From contig JAEYNG010000504.1 in the NCBI GenBank assembly GCA_023412695.1, positions 1-9,308 of the forward strand: a DNA stretch of 9,308 nt, read 5' to 3'. A program made the translations under genes and the position numbers. Below are positions 1 to 6,318 of this stretch, piece by piece (position 1 is the stretch's first letter; each line of letters opens with the position of its first letter). Under the pieces are notes generated by a model, which saw only the letters and a list, made by a program, of their open reading frames with translations, was not told the DNA's origin and searched no databases. The DNA comes from Planctomycetota bacterium (GTDB taxonomy: Bacteria; Planctomycetota; Phycisphaerae; Phycisphaerales; UBA1924).

Positions 1-612
1 GGCCTGTGCCTTGCGTTGACGCAGGCCGGCCGCGGGAGCTTCGACATCGATCGGGGCTCGACTGTTGAACGGCTGCTCTTTTTTCTTGGCGCGGGGCTTG
101 TGCAGGTGCGGCTGCTTGCGAACATGCTCGACGGCATGGTCGCGGTCGAGGGCGGCATGCGTTCGCCGCCGGGCGAGATCTACAACGAGGCGCCTGATCG
201 CGTGTCGGACGTCGCGGTGCTCGTCGGCGCGGGGTACGCGGCGACCTCGTCGCCTGAGCTCGGGTTCATCGCGGCGATCGGCGCGGTGCTTGTGGCGTAT
301 GCGCGTGCACTCGGCAGGGGAACGGGGCATGCGGCCGACTTCCGCGGGCCGATGGCCAAGCAGCAGCGGATGTTCATCATCACCGTTGTCGCGCTGTTCC
401 TCGCGATCGCGCCATTGCCGATCCGCCACCTGCTTGTCTTTCAGTTCCCCATGGCGCGCTTTCCGCTCGGTCTGATGTCCATCGCGCTGCTCGTCATCGC
501 GCTCGGCTGCGCGATCACGTTCTGGCGGAGGCTGCGGCTGCTGGCAATGCGGCTCCGCACGGGTTCGCCGGCGCCAACGCCGCCCGGCGCGACCGGGGGG
601 ACGTCCGGATGA
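1..612 (+). CDS. CDP-alcohol phosphatidyltransferase family protein (5' end outside window)
   Basis: A membrane enzyme of the class that transfers a phosphatidyl group from a CDP-alcohol (usually CDP-diacylglycerol) to a hydroxylated acceptor, releasing CMP; the acceptor cannot be told from sequence. The frame is open from base 1 and the expected first membrane segment is absent, so the start lies upstream; the TTG at 16 is only an in-frame codon. The family motif DGxxAR-x8-GxxxDxxxD is seen at codons 44-66 as DGMVAV...GEIYNEAPD, so the usual Arg is Val (codon 49) and the third Asp is Asn (codon 62). From memory, the Asn also occurs in E. coli YnbA. Two to three hydrophobic segments follow, then a basic, Pro/Gly-rich tail. 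The stop overlaps the next start by 4 bases (ATGA, 609-612), so the genes are probably translationally coupled. Family sure; exact reaction unsure because of the motif changes. Confidence 0.85.
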   Translation, partial: GLCLALTQAGRGSFDIDRGSTVERLLFFLGAGLVQVRLLANMLDGMVAVEGGMRSPPGEIYNEAPDRVSDVAVLVGAGYAATSSPELGFIAAIGAVLVAYARALGRGTGHAADFRGPMAKQQRMFIITVVALFLAIAPLPIRHLLVFQFPMARFPLGLMSIALLVIALGCAITFWRRLRLLAMRLRTGSPAPTPPGATGGTSG

Positions 613-1715
613 TCAACCGCGAGGCCGCGGGCCACCTGCTTAAAGTGCATGATGCGTTCGCGCACCCGATCACGCCGTGGATGGCGGGGGCGATCGGCGT
701 CGTGCTGATGGTGTCGATCCCCGCGGCGCTTGCGCTGCACCGCGCGGGGAAGATGTCTGACAAGACGTGGCAGGACGTGAAGGTCCGCTGCATCACGTGG
801 TGCGTGATTGCGCCGGCCGTGGTGCTGCCGATCCTGCTGTCCGCGGGGGCGGCGATGCTGATGGTCTGCGCAGTATCGCTGATGTGCCATCGCGAGTTTG
901 CACGAGCCACCGGCCTGTTCCGCGAGCGGCTGATGAGCGCGATGGTGGTGCTCGGCATCCTCGCCGTCACGTTCGCGAGCCTCGACAACTGGTACGGGCT
1001 GTTCGTCGCCGTGCCCGCGCTGATGATGGCGATCATCCCCGCGGCGGCGGTGCTCGAAGACCGGCCGAAACACTACATCCAGCGCGTGGCGCTCGCGGCG
1101 GTTGCGTTCCTGTTCTTCGGCGCCGGGCTCGGGCACCTGGGCTTCATCGCCAACGACACAGACTATCGGCCGGTGCTGCTGCTGATCATCGTGTGCGTGC
1201 AGCTCAACGACATCTTCGCGTACATCTGCGGCAAGACTCTCGGCCGCCGCAAACTCTTCCCCAACAACAGCCCCAACAAGACGCTCGGCGGGCACCTGGG
1301 CGCGGTCTGCTGCACCGTGCCGCTGACGTTCTTCCTCGGGCGCGAGGTCTTCCGCGGCACGCCGATGAACGACCCGGTGCTGCTCGTCGGGCTCGGGCTG
1401 ATCTTCAGCATCGGCGGGCAGCTCGGGGACCTGGTGCTCGGGTCGATCAAGCGCGACATCGGCATCAAGGACATGGCCGCGACGCTGCCGGGGCACGGCG
1501 GGGTGCTCGACCGCGCGAACTCGCTCTTGCTTGTCGCGCCGGCGGCGGGGCACTACCTCGGATACTTCGGCGGGCTCGACTATGACCGCGTGGACCGCGT
1601 GTTGAGCACGGGCTTGCGTGCATTGGATTCGCAGATACCGATGCTTGTGCAACTCATGCAGCGTGCGGGGGCTTGGGTCATCGGGTGCGCTGCGTTTGTG
1701 GGAGGCGGGGCATGA
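609..1715 (+). CDS. Phosphatidate cytidylyltransferase (CdsA family)
   Basis: Expected to make CDP-diacylglycerol from CTP and phosphatidate in the cytoplasmic membrane, the donor for the phosphatidyltransferase encoded just upstream. The 368-residue product has about eight hydrophobic segments. The CdsA signature lies at residues 279-304: S279, K281-R282, K287-D288, then PGHGG (294-298) and D301-R302. It deviates at its end, with Ala303-Asn304 where the family signature has a hydrophobic residue and Asp. A second family block, NDIFAYICGK followed by SPNKT (residues 200-225), is also clear. The ATG is fixed by the 4-base overlap with the upstream stop; a G-run at 595-600 is a possible weak ribosome site. 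About 50 residues after the signature are not typical of short CdsA proteins. It may be a second, dedicated cytidylyltransferase (YnbB-like) rather than the housekeeping one, so no symbol is given. Confidence 0.9.
   Translation: MINREAAGHLLKVHDAFAHPITPWMAGAIGVVLMVSIPAALALHRAGKMSDKTWQDVKVRCITWCVIAPAVVLPILLSAGAAMLMVCAVSLMCHREFARATGLFRERLMSAMVVLGILAVTFASLDNWYGLFVAVPALMMAIIPAAAVLEDRPKHYIQRVALAAVAFLFFGAGLGHLGFIANDTDYRPVLLLIIVCVQLNDIFAYICGKTLGRRKLFPNNSPNKTLGGHLGAVCCTVPLTFFLGREVFRGTPMNDPVLLVGLGLIFSIGGQLGDLVLGSIKRDIGIKDMAATLPGHGGVLDRANSLLLVAPAAGHYLGYFGGLDYDRVDRVLSTGLRALDSQIPMLVQLMQRAGAWVIGCAAFVGGGA
1701..1705 (+). promoter_or_regulatory. Ribosome binding site deciding the acyltransferase start
   Basis: GGAGG lies six bases before the ATG at 1712, inside the end of the cytidylyltransferase gene. 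It supports 1712 over the in-frame GTG at 1673, and together with the ATGA overlap at 1712-1715 it indicates coupled translation. Confidence 0.7.
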
Positions 1716-2512
1716 CAGAGCAGCCCGACAATCACGCGCAGCAGCAACAGCCACCGCGGTCTGATCGCGGCGGCGACTGGCACTTCCGCCCCGCCGCCGA
1801 CCATGGGCTCGGACCGCTCGAGCGGCTCCGAAGCACGAAGCGTGAGCAGGGGCTGATCTCGTGGACGCTGCATCTCGCCGCGCTCGCGGGCCTGCGGACG
1901 ACGCTGGCCCTGCTGCACGGGTTCCGCATCGAGGGCCGCGAGCATCTGCCTGCTGCGCCGCCGTTTGTGATGATCGCGAACCACACCAGCCACCTTGATG
2001 CGCTGGTGATGGCCGCCGCGCTCCCGCGGCGGGTCGGCGCGACGACGTTCCCGGTGGCGGCGGGAGACGTGTTCTTCGAGTCGGCCGCGCTCTCAGCGGC
2101 GACGGCAGTGTTCATCAACGCGCTGCCGCTGTGGCGGAAGAAAGCAACGGGCCATGCGCTGGAGGACCTGCGCTCGCGTCTGCTGGAGGGGCAGACGTCG
2201 CTCATCCTGTTCCCGGAGGGTGCACGGTCGCGTGACGGACAGATGCTCCCGTTCAAGTCGGGCATCGGCCGCATCGTCGCGGGCACGAGCGTGCCGGTCG
2301 TTCCGTGCTGGCTTGGTGGCGCGTTCGAGGCGTTCCGGCCGGGGACCTATGTTCCGCGGCCGCGGAGGATCACGCTGCGTGTCGGGCCGCCGGTCACGTT
2401 TGCCGATCAGCCGCAGGACCGCGCGGGGTATGACGCGGTGTCGGCGGTTTTGAGGGAGGCGGTGGAGGGGTTGAGGGGACGCGAGCCCGCTTGCAGTGTC
2501 CGATCCGGCTGA
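1712..2512 (+). CDS. 1-acyl-sn-glycerol-3-phosphate acyltransferase (PlsC/LPLAT family)
   Basis: Expected to transfer an acyl chain to the sn-2 position of lysophosphatidate, giving phosphatidate, the substrate of the cytidylyltransferase encoded upstream. In the 266-residue product the catalytic HX4D motif is NHTSHLD (H91, D96), the glycerophosphate-binding block is FPEGARS (167-173, EGARS replacing the common EGTRS), and the late VPVVPCWLGG block (194-203) fits family motif IV. A hydrophobic stretch around residues 50-70 precedes the catalytic domain, as is usual for membrane-associated PlsC proteins. The first 40 residues are polar and Gln/Pro-rich, an extension of unknown role. The start at 1712 has a good GGAGG site and the 4-base overlap with the preceding gene. 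The natural acyl acceptor could differ from lysophosphatidate. Confidence 0.92.
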   Translation: MTEQPDNHAQQQQPPRSDRGGDWHFRPAADHGLGPLERLRSTKREQGLISWTLHLAALAGLRTTLALLHGFRIEGREHLPAAPPFVMIANHTSHLDALVMAAALPRRVGATTFPVAAGDVFFESAALSAATAVFINALPLWRKKATGHALEDLRSRLLEGQTSLILFPEGARSRDGQMLPFKSGIGRIVAGTSVPVVPCWLGGAFEAFRPGTYVPRPRRITLRVGPPVTFADQPQDRAGYDAVSAVLREAVEGLRGREPACSVRSG

Positions 2513-2544
2513 CCCGCCACAGTTTTCGCAACCTCTTCACATTC

Positions 2545-4140
2545 ATGACGTATGCGCCTGTGATGCTCACCTTCCCCGCCGACTCGTGGGTTTTCTGGGT
2601 TGCCGTTGCCGCGGGGCTGGGGTTGTTCTTCAGGTTCGGTCTGTATCCGCGGCGGGACGAGCCGCGGCCGGTGCGGCGGATGGCGGCGCTCGGCACGCTC
2701 GCGGTCGCGGCGGTGCTGGTGACGGCGTTTCTGCCGGGGCTTGTGCTGTCGTCGCTGCTTGGCGCGGGCGTGGCGGGCGATGTGATCGATCTGGCGCTGT
2801 GGTGCACGGCGGCGGTGCTCGCGGCGGTCACGATGCTGGTTCTTGCGTGGGCGTTGTTCTCGGATCGCGCGAGGGGCCGGCCGCGATGCCCGGGGTGCTG
2901 GTACGACATGGCGGGCACGCCGGGGCTGACGTGCCCGGAGTGCGGCAAGGCGGTCCGCACGTCGCGGCACCTGTACGGCACGCGCCGCCGCTGGCGCGCG
3001 ATGCCGGCGGTCGCGATCCTTGTACTGCTGACCGTCGGCGTCGGCGCGGCGCCGATGATCCGCAGTGACGAGTGGCATGAGTCGCTGCCCGACGCGGTGC
3101 TGTTCGCCGCGATGCCGTTTGCTTCGCCGACGGGGAGGCTCAACAACGAGCTGCGCGACCGTGTGTACGGATCACGCCACAGTTCGTCCGCACTTCATCT
3201 CAAGCGCGGCGACTGGTTGACCGGCAAGCTCTCAAGATGGGCCATGCGGTGGTGTTTGACCGAGGACCCTGCCGGCGCGAGGGCTGACTTCGCGGTAAAC
3301 CTGTTGATGCGCGCCGACGCCGCCGAACACTTCGTGCCAGAGCTGGCGACGCTCTCGACTCGAGAGAGTGTTACCGCACTTGAACTCCTCGTTCAACACG
3401 CGCCCGCGCACCCTGCAGTGAAATCCTCCGCTGAACCGCTGCTGAGCTCTCAGCATCTGCGTTTTCAGCATTTCGCGGCGTTCGCATTGACCAGGCATTA
3501 CGTAAACGATCCTCAAGCATCACAGATCCCTCCCGAGGTGCAGGCGTTGCTCGACTCCGCTACGCTCGAGCATCGGGCGGGCGTGATCAACGCGCTCGGC
3601 AACGCACCCATGAACCCTGCAGTACACGCCGTTATCGCCGCCGCGCTGTCTGACAGCGCTGTCGAGGTGCGGCAGATGGCGCTTCATGTGCTGCAGTCCC
3701 GGGCGCCGGAAGACCCGCTGTTCGAGTCGACCGTCCGCAGCTGGCTTGCCAGCACTGATCAGAAGGAGTGTCGTGCGGCCTTATGGGTGTTCGTACGGTC
3801 GCAATCGTTGCACGGGGCACTCGGCGAGGATTTCTCGCGCGCACTCGTGACGCTGACGCCTTCGGACTTCAGCGCACTCCTCGTAACGTTCGCGTCAAAC
3901 GCGCGACGGAAGCCCCAGGAAGCCGTCCGCATCATCGCCGCCTGTGATGCGGTCGCTGGGGAGCGGCCAAGTCTCATGCACGCGCTGCAGACCGTTCCCT
4001 TCGACGACTCCGACTCCATCGCTCTGCTCAATGGCCTCGAAGCCAAGTGGCGAGCCGAAGGTGACACCGCCAACGCCGACAACCTGCGGAAGCTCATCGA
4101 CCGTGCCGAGGGGAAGCGGCCCGACGGTCCGCATAACTGA
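2545..4140 (+). CDS. Zinc-ribbon membrane protein with HEAT-like repeats, function unknown
   Basis: Not recognised as any named protein. With the ATG at 2545 it has 531 residues. Three hydrophobic segments (about 13-32, 46-70, 83-106) are followed by a cytoplasmic-type zinc ribbon with Cys115, Cys118, Cys130 and Cys133 (CPGC, then CPEC), then a fourth hydrophobic segment (about 153-170). The remaining ~350 residues are soluble, rich in Ala/Leu helices of HEAT-repeat appearance (for example around residues 255-420), suggesting a protein-protein scaffold. This arrangement is familiar from planctomycete hypothetical proteins. No start has a Shine-Dalgarno site; a TTG at 2491 (18 codons longer, overlapping the acyltransferase gene) and an ATG at 2563 are alternatives. 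Position after the lipid genes suggests co-transcription, but no functional link is shown. Codon use is less GC-extreme after about 3150 than before it. Confidence 0.8.
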   Translation: MTYAPVMLTFPADSWVFWVAVAAGLGLFFRFGLYPRRDEPRPVRRMAALGTLAVAAVLVTAFLPGLVLSSLLGAGVAGDVIDLALWCTAAVLAAVTMLVLAWALFSDRARGRPRCPGCWYDMAGTPGLTCPECGKAVRTSRHLYGTRRRWRAMPAVAILVLLTVGVGAAPMIRSDEWHESLPDAVLFAAMPFASPTGRLNNELRDRVYGSRHSSSALHLKRGDWLTGKLSRWAMRWCLTEDPAGARADFAVNLLMRADAAEHFVPELATLSTRESVTALELLVQHAPAHPAVKSSAEPLLSSQHLRFQHFAAFALTRHYVNDPQASQIPPEVQALLDSATLEHRAGVINALGNAPMNPAVHAVIAAALSDSAVEVRQMALHVLQSRAPEDPLFESTVRSWLASTDQKECRAALWVFVRSQSLHGALGEDFSRALVTLTPSDFSALLVTFASNARRKPQEAVRIIAACDAVAGERPSLMHALQTVPFDDSDSIALLNGLEAKWRAEGDTANADNLRKLIDRAEGKRPDGPHN

Positions 4141-4181
4141 GCCTCTGCCCCGCTTCTTACATTCGCCGCGCCAGCCCCCTC

Positions 4182-4209
4182 TTGCAACATCTGCGCCCTC
4201 TGGTATCCT
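4182..4209 (+). promoter_or_regulatory. Sigma70-like promoter candidate upstream of nadA
   Basis: TTGCAA (4182-4187), a 16-base spacer, then TATCCT (4204-4209) preceded by TG at 4201-4202, as in an extended -10 element. Transcription would begin near 4216 and give a leader of about 240 bases before nadA. Prediction from sequence only. Confidence 0.45.
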
Positions 4210-4242
4210 GCCCGGCATGCCCACCCATTTGTAGCAACATGG

Positions 4243-4272
4243 TGACCGCCGAGGTTCTTTTCTGCGCGGTCA
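4243..4272 (+). repeat. Hairpin in the nadA leader
   Basis: TGACCGC (4243-4249) is a perfect complement of GCGGTCA (4266-4272), enclosing a 16-base loop with the only T-rich stretch of the leader. No T-run follows, so it is not an intrinsic terminator; it could be part of a structured leader RNA. Confidence 0.5.
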
Positions 4273-4355
4273 AAGGAGACGGGCACGCGATCAACTTGAA
4301 GGGGAAGGCACATCCCATTCAGTCGAGAAAGCGGCCACGAGCACGGCTCCGGCGA

Positions 4356-4381
4356 CGGCCGGACTATGGGCCAGCCGGCTG
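4356..4381 (+). repeat. Second hairpin in the nadA leader
   Basis: CGGCCGG (4356-4362) pairs with CCGGCTG (4375-4381), seven pairs including one G-U, around a 12-base loop. In such GC-rich DNA a stem of this size may arise by chance, so only its company with the neighbouring stems makes it notable. Confidence 0.35.
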
Positions 4382-4411
4382 AAACGGCCGCTGAGCTGCC
4401 GGCATGGTGGT

Positions 4412-4428
4412 GACCGGCGGGGCCGGTC
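4412..4428 (+). promoter_or_regulatory. Perfect 7-3-7 dyad upstream of nadA (candidate operator or hairpin)
   Basis: GACCGGC and GCCGGTC are perfect reverse complements separated by GGG. The centre is 34 bases before the nadA ATG, where a -35 element would sit relative to the TACACT hexamer at 4443. It could bind a dimeric regulator or form an RNA hairpin in a transcript from the upstream promoter candidate. It does not resemble the NrtR site as I recall it. Confidence 0.4.
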
Positions 4429-4442
4429 CCCAGTTCCACCCC

Positions 4443-4456
4443 TACACTCCCGCATG
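4443..4456 (+). promoter_or_regulatory. TACACT -10-like element directly before nadA ATG (leaderless start candidate)
   Basis: TACACT (4443-4448) is five bases before the ATG at 4454, with no Shine-Dalgarno sequence between or before. The arrangement fits a -10 element placing the transcript start at or next to the start codon. The same hexamer precedes two other genes of the window. No -35 hexamer is visible; the dyad at 4412-4428 occupies that place. Confidence 0.5.
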
Positions 4457-5749
4457 CTCTGGCAACCGTCGCTCCCTGAGAAGTACCTGACGGCCAAGCC
4501 TGAACAACTGGCCGAGTGGATCGGTGCGCGGCGGGCGGAGCTGGGCACCAGGCTCGTTATCCTCGGGCATCACTACCAGACCGACGAGGTCATCCGTCAC
4601 GCCGACTTCACGGGCGATTCGCTCAAGCTCAGCCAGCTCGCCGCGACGCGCGTCGCCGAGCAGGGCGCGCGGTTCGTCATCTTCTGCGGCGTGCACTTCA
4701 TGGCCGAGACGGCCGACCTTGTCACGCCGGAGGATGTCGCGGTGATCCTGCCCGACATGTCGGCCGGGTGCTCGATGGCGGATATGGCCGACTATGACGA
4801 TGCGCTCGCCGCGTGGGACCTGCTTCACAACACGCTGCGTGCGCAGGGGTGGAAGGGCCGGATCATCCCGATCACGTACATCAACTCGACCGCCGCAATC
4901 AAGGCGTTCGTCGGGAAGAACGGCGGCGCGGTGTGCACATCCTCCAACGCCGGGCGCGTCTTCGACTGGGCGATGCAGGGCGGCGCTGAGCCGATCAAGC
5001 CCGGCGAGGACATCAAGATCCTGTTCCTGCCCGATCAGCACCTGGGCCGCAACACCGCTGGGGCCTACGGGCTCGACGTCGCGACGCAGACCACGGTCTA
5101 TGACCCGCGAAGGCTGGCGCGGGGCGAGGCGCTGGGCGGCACGACTCCCGAGGCGCTCGCGGGGGCGAAGGTCATCCTGTGGGCGGGGCACTGCTCGGTG
5201 CACAAGCTCTTCCGGCCGGAGCACTGCGACCAGATCCGCGCGGCCGATGCGGACAAACCGCAGGCCGAGCGAACGAACATCCTTGTGCACCCCGAGTGCA
5301 GCAAGGAGGTCGTGGACAAGTCAGACCTCTCGGGATCGACGGAGTTCATCATCCGCACGCTGCGCGAGGCGCCGACGGGCTCGCGCTGGGCCGTCGGGAC
5401 GGAGGTGCACCTTGTCAACCGGCTCGCGCGCGAGTGCGCCGAGCGCGGTGTGCACGTCCGCATCCTGTCGGACTGCCAATGCCTGTGCACGACGATGTTC
5501 CGGATCGATCAGGAGCACCTGGCGTGGGTGCTCGACAACCTCGCGGCGGGCAAGGTCGTCAACCGCGTCATCGTGCACCCCGAGGCGCGGAAGTGGGCGC
5601 TGGTGGCGATCGACCGGATGCTGAGCCTGGCCGCGCCGATGGGCTCCGCCGCGCCGGCCGTGAAGGCACGGGTCGCGCCGCCGTCGCCCTTGCCGCCGCC
5701 GACACGGAAGAAGAAGACCTCGGCCGCCAAGTCCGCGGCCAAGCCCTGA
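4454..5749 (+). CDS. nadA: Quinolinate synthase NadA
   Basis: Condenses iminoaspartate with dihydroxyacetone phosphate to quinolinate, the second step of de novo NAD synthesis, using an oxygen-sensitive [4Fe-4S] cluster in the cytoplasm. Family marks in the 431-residue product: GHHYQTDE (38-45), the DFTGDSLKLS block (51-60), DMSAGCSMAD with Cys106, HPEC with Cys282, and a late CQCLC cluster (341-345), giving the three cluster-ligand Cys positions. The interval between the first two Cys is about 90 residues longer than in E. coli NadA (Cys113 to Cys200), so this is the long form of the family. The last ~40 residues are a Pro-rich then Lys/Ala-rich tail (RKKK, two SAAK units) outside the enzyme fold. 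The ATG at 4454 has no ribosome site but lies just after TACACT. nadB and nadC are not in the window. Confidence 0.96.
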   Translation: MLWQPSLPEKYLTAKPEQLAEWIGARRAELGTRLVILGHHYQTDEVIRHADFTGDSLKLSQLAATRVAEQGARFVIFCGVHFMAETADLVTPEDVAVILPDMSAGCSMADMADYDDALAAWDLLHNTLRAQGWKGRIIPITYINSTAAIKAFVGKNGGAVCTSSNAGRVFDWAMQGGAEPIKPGEDIKILFLPDQHLGRNTAGAYGLDVATQTTVYDPRRLARGEALGGTTPEALAGAKVILWAGHCSVHKLFRPEHCDQIRAADADKPQAERTNILVHPECSKEVVDKSDLSGSTEFIIRTLREAPTGSRWAVGTEVHLVNRLARECAERGVHVRILSDCQCLCTTMFRIDQEHLAWVLDNLAAGKVVNRVIVHPEARKWALVAIDRMLSLAAPMGSAAPAVKARVAPPSPLPPPTRKKKTSAAKSAAKP

Positions 5750-5762
5750 GTCACCGAACACG

Positions 5763-5768
5763 AAGGAG
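5763..5768 (+). promoter_or_regulatory. Ribosome binding site of the truncated haemoglobin gene
   Basis: AAGGAG, eight bases before the ATG at 5777. It is one of only two clear Shine-Dalgarno sequences of the window, both at downstream genes of operons, and it fixes the start. Confidence 0.75.
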
Positions 5769-5776
5769 CGTGCACC

Positions 5777-6220
5777 ATGAACGTGCCGGACCGCGAACAC
5801 CCGCTCCCGCTCACCGAGCACCGTGAAACACAGCGGACGATCGACCACGCCGCGGCCGCGTCGATCTCCGACGACGAGGCGCTCATCCGACGCGTTGTGG
5901 ATTCGTTCTACCGGTCCATCCGGACCGACGACATCCTCGGCCCGATCTTCGCGGCGAAGATCGACGATTGGTCGAAGCACCTGCCGAAGATGTACGACTT
6001 CTGGTCCTCGATCGTGCTGCGGTCGGGGCGCTACTCGGGCCGGCCGATCATGGCGCACCTGAAGCTCGAGGGAATCACCCCGGCGCACTTCGAGCGGTGG
6101 CTCGGGCTGTGGCGCGAGACGGTCGAGCGCGAGGCCCCGCCGGGGGCGCAGCGGGCGTTCATCAACGCCGCGGAGCGCATGGCGGCGAACATGCGGGCGG
6201 CGATGCTGGGCGACGAATAG
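5777..6220 (+). CDS. Group III truncated haemoglobin
   Basis: A small haem protein of the 2-over-2 globin fold that binds O2 or NO. Aligned by eye to Campylobacter jejuni Ctb, the key residues are all present: Tyr45 (B10), His68 (E7), proximal His94 (F8, in the HLKLEG stretch) and Trp108 (G8, in HFERWL). The LGPIF, DFW and YSGRP family blocks are also present. The 147-residue product carries about 25 extra N-terminal residues before helix A, polar and without a signal peptide, so it is cytoplasmic. It begins 27 bases after nadA with a good ribosome site and ends in an intrinsic terminator, so it most likely forms a two-gene unit with nadA. Whether it detoxifies NO, scavenges O2 or does redox chemistry is not decided by the sequence. 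Confidence 0.93.
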   Translation: MNVPDREHPLPLTEHRETQRTIDHAAAASISDDEALIRRVVDSFYRSIRTDDILGPIFAAKIDDWSKHLPKMYDFWSSIVLRSGRYSGRPIMAHLKLEGITPAHFERWLGLWRETVEREAPPGAQRAFINAAERMAANMRAAMLGDE

Positions 6221-6241
6221 CCCGGCTTTTTCAGGCCTTTT
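6205..6241 (+). terminator. Intrinsic terminator overlapping the haemoglobin stop codon
   Basis: GCTGGGC (6205-6211) pairs with GCCCGGC (6220-6226), seven pairs with one G-U, around an 8-base loop. TTTTT (6227-6231) follows directly, and another T-run ends at 6241. The stop codon TAG (6218-6220) lies in the loop and the right arm. It would end the nadA-haemoglobin transcript. Confidence 0.75.
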
Positions 6242-6300
6242 TCTCGGACCCGCCGCGCCCGCCGACGCTCGACCGCCGCCCGGGGGGCGCCCGGCCCTCA

Positions 6301-6318
6301 TACACTCTCCTCGCCATG
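6301..6318 (+). promoter_or_regulatory. TACACT -10-like element before the DUF1338 gene
   Basis: TACACT (6301-6306) lies nine bases before the ATG at 6316, and no Shine-Dalgarno sequence is present. The preceding terminator means this gene needs its own promoter. No -35 hexamer is seen; a short GC-only dyad (6277-6281 with 6285-6289, spacer GGG) lies there and may be chance. Confidence 0.45.

Larger units (their letters stand above)
4141..4453 (+). other. Gene-free region upstream of nadA, with inverted repeats
   Basis: 313 bases without a convincing gene. Seen here: a sigma70-like promoter candidate (4182-4209), a hairpin with a 7-bp stem (4243-4249 with 4266-4272), a second hairpin (4356-4362 with 4375-4381, one G-U pair, 12-base loop) and a perfect dyad (4412-4418 with 4422-4428). 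A short direct repeat, GGTGACCGCC at 4241 and GGTGACCGGC at 4409, differs by one base and begins the first and last of these structures. A 47-codon frame (4239-4382, very Arg-rich end) and a 5-codon frame (ATG at 4217, TAG at 4232) are open but lack ribosome sites and look incidental. Confidence 0.6.

Noticed and set aside
441..1754. Long open frame (437 codons) on the minus strand opposite the CdsA gene
   Set aside because: Its product is Arg/His/Ala/Pro-rich without any family motif. It is a mirror effect of GC-rich codons, and the plus strand holds a clear CdsA protein.
4113..4156. Stem GAAGCGG with CCGCTTC around the end of the 2545-4140 gene as a terminator
   Set aside because: The loop is 30 bases and only a short TT follows; too weak to call.
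4239..4382. 47-codon frame in the nadA leader
   Set aside because: No ribosome site, no recognisable motif, Arg-rich end where the DNA is rich in CGG, and it overlaps the inverted repeats.
5968..6315. Upstream extension of the DUF1338 frame into the haemoglobin gene
   Set aside because: The extension is Ala/Gly/Arg-rich out-of-frame sequence and would cross a terminator; the ATG at 6316 gives a normal start after TACACT.
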